A stretch of 64,000 nucleotides of DNA from the NCBI RefSeq assembly GCF_012932675.1, contig NZ_JAAIIF010000006.1:124001-188000 (forward strand), read 5' to 3'. This document shows positions 58,407 to 64,000 of this stretch, in pieces. A program made the position numbers and the translations under genes. The DNA is from Bifidobacterium erythrocebi (GTDB lineage: Bacteria > Actinomycetota > Actinomycetes > Actinomycetales > Bifidobacteriaceae). The stretch's first letter is position 1, and each line of letters begins with the position of its first letter. The notes below the pieces were generated by a model that was given only the letters and a program-made list of their open reading frames with translations, searched no databases and was not told the origin of the DNA.

Positions 58407-59843
58407 TCAGTGATGGAAGACGGAGGCCCTTGCCTCGGACGGCATCGGGGCCTGCAGGCCGTCAAGGTACTTCACGCATGCCTTGAGGTCCTTGAGGAAC
58501 GACTCGGCCAGATCATGGCTGAATCCGTTGCGCACCACGATGCGCTGCACGGTCACGTCGGTCAGGTCGACGGGCATCGGGTAGGCGGGCACCAGCCAGC
58601 CCTTCATGCGCAGACGGTCCTGCAAGTCGTACAGGTTCCACTTGCGTCCCGGCTTGTCCTTGAGCATCCATGCGAAGACGGGGATGTCGGAACCGTCGTT
58701 CCACAGCGTGAAGTCGTCCATCGCGCCGATCTGCGACGACAGGTACTTCGCCACGTCGTGCGACGCCTGCTGCACACGGCGGTACCCCTCGAATCCGAGG
58801 CGGAGGAACATGTAGTACTGCAGCAGCACTTGGGCGCCCGGGCGGGAGAAGTTCAGCGCGAAGGTCGGCATCTCGCCGCCAAGGTAGCTGACCTTGAACA
58901 CCAGGCTGTCCGGCAGATCGGCGGTGGAACGCCATACGACCCAGCCGAGACCGGGGTAGACCAGTCCGTACTTGTGGCCGGAGGTGCTGATGGACACCAC
59001 GCGCTTGACGCGGAAGTCCCATGCGAGATCGGGCTGGATGAACGGCGCGATCATGCCGCCCGACGCTGCGTCGACATGGATGTGGACATCCAGTCCGGTC
59101 CTCTCTTGGATGCGGTCGAGCGCCTCGGAGATCCGCTGCACCGGCTCATACATGCCCGTGTACGTCACGCCCATGATGGCGACCACGCCGATGGTGTTCT
59201 CATCGACGTACTTGTCCAGATCGTGGCCATCCATCACCTTGTGCTCCTCGCTGATCGGCACGAAGCGCGGCTCGACGTCGAAGTAGTTGCAGAACTTCTC
59301 CCAGCACACCTGCACCGCGCTGCTCATGACCAGATTCGGCTTGTCGGTGGGCAGGCCTGCGGCCTTGCGTGCCTTGACCCAACGGCGCTTAAGCGCCAGC
59401 CCGCCGAGCATGCAGGCCTCCGACGAGCCGATGGTGGAGGTGCCGATGGCGTGGTCCGTGTCCGGGTCGTTCCACAGGTCGGACAGCATATGCCAGCAAC
59501 GGGTCTCGATCTCCGCGGTCTTCGGGTACTCGTCCTTGTCGATCATGTTCTTGTCGGCCGCCTCCATGTAGAGGCGATTGGCGTAGTCGTCCATCCATGT
59601 GCCGACGAAGGTGGCGAGGTTCAGGCGGGCGTTGCCGTCGAGCATGGCGTCGTCATGAACCACCTGATAGGCGGTTTCCGGCAGGCTGCCGGTTTGTGGG
59701 ATGCGGTTCTTCGGGAACGCCTTGGCCTCCTTCGGCCGCGCGAAGATGGGGTTGATCTCCACGCTGTCCGCCGGGTTTGCGGCTTCTTCGGCGCTGCAGC
59801 GGCAGCCGGCGTCGATAGTGGTGTTGGAATGCATGTCTGACAT
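58407..59843 (-). CDS. gadB: Glutamate decarboxylase
   Basis: A 478-residue PLP-dependent enzyme converting glutamate to GABA while consuming a proton. HVDAASGG carries the cofactor-binding Asp. The Schiff-base Lys is Lys291 in STSGHKYGLVYPG. IGTSTIGSSEACMLGGLALKRRW is the family block near the substrate site. The protein ends FHH, matching the C-terminal His that closes the active site of E. coli GadB at neutral pH. AAAAGGAAG supports the start. With gadC it forms an acid-resistance and GABA-producing module known from a few bifidobacteria, including B. dentium. Confidence 0.96.
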   Translation of the reverse strand: MSDMHSNTTIDAGCRCSAEEAANPADSVEINPIFARPKEAKAFPKNRIPQTGSLPETAYQVVHDDAMLDGNARLNLATFVGTWMDDYANRLYMEAADKNMIDKDEYPKTAEIETRCWHMLSDLWNDPDTDHAIGTSTIGSSEACMLGGLALKRRWVKARKAAGLPTDKPNLVMSSAVQVCWEKFCNYFDVEPRFVPISEEHKVMDGHDLDKYVDENTIGVVAIMGVTYTGMYEPVQRISEALDRIQERTGLDVHIHVDAASGGMIAPFIQPDLAWDFRVKRVVSISTSGHKYGLVYPGLGWVVWRSTADLPDSLVFKVSYLGGEMPTFALNFSRPGAQVLLQYYMFLRLGFEGYRRVQQASHDVAKYLSSQIGAMDDFTLWNDGSDIPVFAWMLKDKPGRKWNLYDLQDRLRMKGWLVPAYPMPVDLTDVTVQRIVVRNGFSHDLAESFLKDLKACVKYLDGLQAPMPSEARASVFHH

Positions 59844-60164
59844 CGCAACTTCCTTTTCATTGGTGCGAACGTACTCTGCGTTCGTGCTTACAAGATAGAC
59901 ATATGACCCCTATTTGTGCATATAAATCTCCGTCGAATTCGCTACATGGATACAGGTTTTGCGCCGTAGGGCATCGGTGCTATTCGCGCGCGGGTTGCAC
60001 AAAGGTATGTGCGATGCGCTGAGCGCCGGGCGTTTCGTCTCAGGGCGTCCGCATGGTGAATGTGAAAATGGACCGGAAATGCGGCTTTGACGGCAAGGCG
60101 GTGAACCCCGTTGAGTACGATGGTGCGCGGAAAGACAATTTCAGATAGCAAGGACTGAATACTC
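59844..60164. other. Divergent promoter region between gadB and glmM
   Basis: This 321-bp gap must contain the promoters of gadB (minus) and glmM (plus). An AT-rich patch at about 59890-59940 probably serves gadB. Short inverted half-sites CGAACG (59866-59871) and CGTTCG (59879-59884) lie 22-40 bp before the gadB start and could be an operator. No gene was recognised. Confidence 0.5.
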
Positions 60165-61550
60165 ATGCCGAACATGTTTGGAACCGATGGCGTTCGAGGA
60201 TTGGCGAATAGGGATCTGACCGCGCAGCTGGCATTGGACCTCGGCGATGCCGCCGTACGCGTACTGGGGGACAGCAATGCCAAGGACGGGCAGCCGGAAG
60301 GGCGTCGCCGCGCGCTGGTCGGCAGGGATACCCGAGTCTCCGGCGATTTTCTCGCCTCCGCACTGTCCGCGGGCATGAGCGCCGGCGGCTTCGACGTGAT
60401 CGACGCGGGTATCATCCCCACTCCGGGCGTGGCCTTCCTCACCTCCGTGCTCAACGTCGAGATGGGCGCGGTGATCTCCGCATCCCATAACCCCATGCCC
60501 GACAACGGCATCAAGTTCTTCGCCCGTGGCGGCTTCAAGCTGCCCGACAGCAAGGAGGACGAGATCGAGGCCGTGCTCGGCCAGGATTGGGAGCGTCCCA
60601 CCGGTGCCGGTGTGGGCCGTGTCAGCCACGACACCGTGACCGCCACCAACCTGTACATCGACCATCTGGTCTCGGCCGTCGCGCCGATCGAGGCCGGCAA
60701 GCCCCAGCCCACGCCGCTGAAAGGTCTGAAGGTCGTGGCCGATTGCGCCAACGGCGCCACCTCCGTGGTCGCCCCCGAGGCCCTGCGCCGTGCAGGTGCC
60801 GACGTCATCGTGATCAACGCTTCCCCCGACGGCTACAACATCAACAAGAACGCCGGTTCCACGCACCCCGAGCAGCTGCAGGCCGTGGTCAAGGCCTCCG
60901 ACGCCGATATGGGCGTGGCCTTCGACGGCGACGCCGACCGTTGCCTGGCCGTGGACGAGGACGGCAACATGGTCAACGGCGATCAGATCATGGGCATTCT
61001 GGCTCGTTCCAAGAAGCGCGAAGGCAAGCTCGCCCACGATACGCTGGTCGTCACCGTGATGAGCAACCTCGGCCTGAAGCTGGCGCTGAAGGACATGGGT
61101 ATCTCCACCGTGCAGACCAATGTGGGCGACCGCTACGTGCTTGAGGAGATGCTCAAGGGCGGCTACACGCTCGGCGGCGAACAGTCCGGGCATGTGATCA
61201 ACCGCGAGTTCGCCACCACCGGTGACGGCACCCTGACCGCACTCACCCTGTGCAACGAGGTGGTGAAGTCCGGCAAGAGCCTCAAGGAGCTTGCAGCCGA
61301 CTTCCCGCAGCTGCCGCAGACCCTGGTCAACGTGCCCAACGTCGACAAGCTCGCATCGAAGACCAACCCCGTGGTGCTTGAGGCTGTCCGCAAGGAAGAG
61401 GCCATGCTCGGCGAAACCGGCCGCGTGCTGCTGCGTCCGTCCGGCACCGAACCGCTGGTGCGCGTGATGGCCGAGGCCGCCACCCAGCAGCAGGCCGACG
61501 AGGTCTGCGCTCGTCTGGCGAAGGTCGTCGCCGACGAACTCGCCCTGTGA
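60165..61550 (+). CDS. glmM: Phosphoglucosamine mutase
   Basis: A 461-residue alpha-D-phosphohexomutase converting glucosamine-6-phosphate to glucosamine-1-phosphate for UDP-GlcNAc and cell-wall synthesis. The phosphorylated Ser is Ser107 in ISASHNPMPDNGIKFF. FDGDADRCL is the magnesium loop, GGEQSGH the sugar-binding loop and RPSGTEPLVRVM the phosphate-binding motif. It begins MPNMFGTDGVRGLAN. def follows 24 bp later, so the two are likely cotranscribed. Confidence 0.96.
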   Translation: MPNMFGTDGVRGLANRDLTAQLALDLGDAAVRVLGDSNAKDGQPEGRRRALVGRDTRVSGDFLASALSAGMSAGGFDVIDAGIIPTPGVAFLTSVLNVEMGAVISASHNPMPDNGIKFFARGGFKLPDSKEDEIEAVLGQDWERPTGAGVGRVSHDTVTATNLYIDHLVSAVAPIEAGKPQPTPLKGLKVVADCANGATSVVAPEALRRAGADVIVINASPDGYNINKNAGSTHPEQLQAVVKASDADMGVAFDGDADRCLAVDEDGNMVNGDQIMGILARSKKREGKLAHDTLVVTVMSNLGLKLALKDMGISTVQTNVGDRYVLEEMLKGGYTLGGEQSGHVINREFATTGDGTLTALTLCNEVVKSGKSLKELAADFPQLPQTLVNVPNVDKLASKTNPVVLEAVRKEEAMLGETGRVLLRPSGTEPLVRVMAEAATQQQADEVCARLAKVVADELAL

Positions 61551-61574
61551 GGCCCTGAAGCGGAAAGGAAACCC

Positions 61575-62228
61575 ATGTTCGGCAAGAACAGCAAAGTCGA
61601 CCTCGAACTCAACCGCGATGTCGAGCAGCTCATCAAGACCGGCGGCAAGGAGCACATCCTGCCCATCGTCCAGGCGGGCGAGCCGGTACTGAGGCAGCAG
61701 ACCGCCGCATACACCGGTCAGCTGTCCAAGCACACGTTGGCCAAACTCATCGACACGATGCACACCACCATGCTGGAGGCTCCCGGCGTGGGGCTTGCGG
61801 CCACGCAGATCGGCCTCGGGCTGGCCCTGGCCGTGCTTGAGGACCATATCCGTGACGACGAGGACGATCCGCGCGAAATCGGCGAACTGCCGTTCCGTGT
61901 GATCATCAACCCCGTATACACGCCGGTCGGCACCGAGACCCGCAGCTTCTATGAAGGCTGCCTGAGCTTCGACGGCTACCAGGCCGTCCGTCGCCGCTGG
62001 CTCGACATCGATGCCGAATGGGACGACGAGAACGGGGAACACCACAAGGAACGCATGCACGGTTGGCCGGCCCGCATCTTCCAGCATGAAACCGACCATC
62101 TGAGCGGTGAGCTGTACATCGACCAGGCCGAGATCCGTTCGCTCACCACCTATGAGAACCTTGAGGATTTCTGGTGCGAGGACCCCGTCCCCACACAGGC
62201 CGCCAAGGAGCTCGGTTTCAAGCTGTGA
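61575..62228 (+). CDS. def: Peptide deformylase
   Basis: A 217-residue metallohydrolase that removes the formyl group from nascent proteins. The three family motifs are intact: APGVGLAATQIG, EGCLSF with the metal-binding Cys, and QHETDHL with His171-Glu172-His175. GGAAAGGAAA precedes the ATG. It reverses the modification made by Fmt (gene at 25124). The next gene starts at or just after its stop codon. Confidence 0.96.
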   Translation: MFGKNSKVDLELNRDVEQLIKTGGKEHILPIVQAGEPVLRQQTAAYTGQLSKHTLAKLIDTMHTTMLEAPGVGLAATQIGLGLALAVLEDHIRDDEDDPREIGELPFRVIINPVYTPVGTETRSFYEGCLSFDGYQAVRRRWLDIDAEWDDENGEHHKERMHGWPARIFQHETDHLSGELYIDQAEIRSLTTYENLEDFWCEDPVPTQAAKELGFKL

Positions 62229-62242
62229 CGGCGGAAGACGGC

Positions 62243-63622
62243 ATGACCTGGCGGAACGAGGCAAAAGGCGATATTGGGCAATGGCAGCTCGCCATGCCCA
62301 AGGATGCGGATGGAAACACCATCGACTGGCAGTGGATCGGCTCGCTTGACCTGGATCGGGGCATCGGGTGTCTTGCACCGGAGGAGACTTCGGAATCGCT
62401 TGACCCGCAACGCATCCATGACATGTTGCGCGACGACTACGCCACCCGCGACAGGCTTGAGCCGATCATCGCCCAATGCAGCACGTCGTTCATGACCGAT
62501 TTCGACAGGCATATCGATTCATACCGGCTGCCGCGCGCGCTTGCTTATGCCAACCGTCGCCTGAACGACGAAATCGATCTGCTGCTGCTTGCCGGCGAAC
62601 GGCTGAAGCTATGGACGGTGTCCCGTAAACGCCAGGGGCGCGGCACAGCCGTGGTGCTGGGAGCCCCCGAGCCGGGAGGGCATTTCCCTCCCGGTGTCGA
62701 AGTCGACGATATCCGCGATCGTACGGCGGACATTCTCAACGAGCGCGCCGAGCGACGCAAGGCCGAACGCGCCCAACGTGCATCCGCATCCGCGCTCAGG
62801 GAACAGGCCAGTCTTTCGGGAGTCGGCGGGGCGGCACATGCCGAAGGTGCAAGCCAGCCGACCGGGAAATCCACGCATGACTGGCGCAATGCATATCTGC
62901 CCGGTCGCGACATCGACACGGTGATGGGCATCGACATCGAGACGACCGGAACTGACCCCGCCAGAACCTACATCATCGACGTCGGCTTCGAATACATGAA
63001 CATGCGTTCGCCTCGGCCGTCCGCAATGCCGGGCGGCTACGCATACGCCGAATCCCGGTATGCCTCGGGCGAGGCATATGGCCAGTCCAGGCTGAGTTTC
63101 GGCGTCACCGAACGGAACGCCGAGATCGGCAATCCGTTCATCGCCAAGCTCACCGGCATCGACGTGCATGACCGCGGTCCGGCCAGCGGATGCCGCATGT
63201 TCGACGAGTGGCCAGAAGCGCAGGCCGGCCTGCTGCAGCGTCTCATCCAGCAGCCGTATGTGGCACACAACGCCACCTTCGAACATGGTTTCTTCATGCT
63301 GAACGTCGCCGGATACGCCGAAGCCTACCGTGCCGGCGGCATCGTGATCGTCGACACGATGCCGATGAGCAGGCAATGGGACCCGGGCTCCGTGGCAAGC
63401 GACAGCCATCCGTATGGGGACAACACCCTGGACGCCTATGCCAAACGGCAAGGGGCCTTGAGCGCCGACCAGAACGAGCGGCATCTGGGATTGGAGGACG
63501 CCCATATCATGCTGGTGGCCATGAAGCATCATCTCGATTGGCTGCGTGAGCAGGGGAGTGGGCCCTGGGGCTCGGATGGCAGGCCGGGCGTCGGCGGCAA
63601 GCAGTGCGGGCGGCGCTACTAG
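62243..63622 (+). CDS. DEDDh-family 3'-5' exonuclease with unknown N-terminal region
   Basis: A 459-residue protein. The C-terminal part (about 235-435) is a DnaQ-like exonuclease: GIDIETTGTD holds the first Asp-Glu pair, AHNATFEHGF the third acidic region, and HLGLEDAH the catalytic His and last Asp. The first ~230 residues have no family I recognise and contain a charged helical stretch (ERAERRKAERAQRA). ATG 62243 with GGCGGAAG is chosen; GTG 62225, overlapping the def stop, is an alternative. A DNA-repair or RNA-processing role is possible. Confidence 0.82.
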   Translation: MTWRNEAKGDIGQWQLAMPKDADGNTIDWQWIGSLDLDRGIGCLAPEETSESLDPQRIHDMLRDDYATRDRLEPIIAQCSTSFMTDFDRHIDSYRLPRALAYANRRLNDEIDLLLLAGERLKLWTVSRKRQGRGTAVVLGAPEPGGHFPPGVEVDDIRDRTADILNERAERRKAERAQRASASALREQASLSGVGGAAHAEGASQPTGKSTHDWRNAYLPGRDIDTVMGIDIETTGTDPARTYIIDVGFEYMNMRSPRPSAMPGGYAYAESRYASGEAYGQSRLSFGVTERNAEIGNPFIAKLTGIDVHDRGPASGCRMFDEWPEAQAGLLQRLIQQPYVAHNATFEHGFFMLNVAGYAEAYRAGGIVIVDTMPMSRQWDPGSVASDSHPYGDNTLDAYAKRQGALSADQNERHLGLEDAHIMLVAMKHHLDWLREQGSGPWGSDGRPGVGGKQCGRRY

Positions 63623-63651
63623 CGGCGGCTGGCCACGAGCGTGGCGGTACC

Positions 63652-64000
63652 ATGGAAGCCATGCACAAGCAACAGCAGCCGCAGGGCGGCAAGCTCACCA
63701 TCGCAATGGTGGTCGATTCGGTGGGCAACCAGGGCAACGGCACGTCGAATTCGGCGCTGCAATGGGCGCATGAACTGGAACGGCAAGGCCACCATGTGAG
63801 GCTGGTTGGCATCGGAGCCCCCGTCTACGCCGCGCGCGTCCGCCATGTGCCCCTGGTTTCCTGGGTGGCCGCGAAGCAGCAGATGCAGTTCGCGCAGCCC
63901 GATGACGATCTGTTCCGCCGTGCCTTCAACGGCGTGGATGTGGTGCATGTCTACATGCCCTTCGCATTCGGGCGCAGAGCCGCCGCAGTCGCCAGGCAGA
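63652..64000 (+). CDS. Glycosyltransferase family 4, N-terminal fragment (runs off the window)
   Basis: An open frame from ATG 63652 (or 63661) continues to the window edge without a stop, giving 116 residues. The opening GGKLTIAMVVDSVGNQGNGT followed by ALQWAHELERQGHHVRLVG is typical of the GT-B donor/acceptor domain of GT4 enzymes. VDVVHVYMPFAFGRRAA matches their DxVHxHxPxxxG region. It probably transfers a sugar to an envelope lipid or polysaccharide. The rest of the gene lies outside the window. Confidence 0.78.
   Translation, partial: MEAMHKQQQPQGGKLTIAMVVDSVGNQGNGTSNSALQWAHELERQGHHVRLVGIGAPVYAARVRHVPLVSWVAAKQQMQFAQPDDDLFRRAFNGVDVVHVYMPFAFGRRAAAVARQ

Overview
The window looks like about 64 kb of chromosome from a Bifidobacterium. 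Supporting evidence is high-GC actinobacterial coding, strong AGGAGG-type ribosome binding sites, a pupylation cluster (arc, dop, pup, pafA) with no 20S proteasome genes, an ATPase-degenerate PriA, and many LacI-family sugar transport loci. The gadB/gadC pair plus a GH172 (DUF2961) glycosidase next to an ABC sugar transporter points towards B. dentium or a close relative. That species call is inference; no database was searched.

Layout. 1-979: non-coding, with a T-box-like hairpin and a large inverted-repeat element made of a repeated ~20 bp motif. 980-6880: carbohydrate locus (LacI regulator, lipoprotein binding protein, two permeases, GH172 enzyme) with paired GAAACGWTTC operators. 7361-10189: a large secreted surface protein with two complete nitrilase domains. 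10378-17858: a complete type I Wadjet (JetABCD) anti-plasmid system. 18017-26850: housekeeping genes (small membrane protein, rpoZ, metK, cfa, priA, a HAD phosphatase, fmt, serB).

26967-32818: pupylation cluster arc-dop-(inositol monophosphatase-like)-pup-pafA. Pup is encoded ready for ligation (ends GGE), Arc lacks the proteasome-docking tail, and prcB/prcA are missing. 32951-44234: hup, an 806-residue flippase-like membrane protein, purB, a solitary vsr, a GNAT-MFS pair, dapB-dapA and rnj. 44505-47111: pepN. 47240-55662: an alpha-glucan locus with a GH13 alpha-glucosidase, divergent from a maltose/maltodextrin-type ABC transporter, a cytoplasmic type I pullulanase and a coupled HAD phosphatase. 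This suggests uptake of short branched alpha-glucans followed by debranching and hydrolysis inside the cell.

55733-64000: a TraX-like membrane protein, the acid-resistance/GABA module gadB-gadC (two transcription units separated by a terminator), glmM, def, a DEDDh exonuclease and the 5' part of a glycosyltransferase that runs off the window. No rRNA, tRNA, insertion sequence or CRISPR array was recognised.
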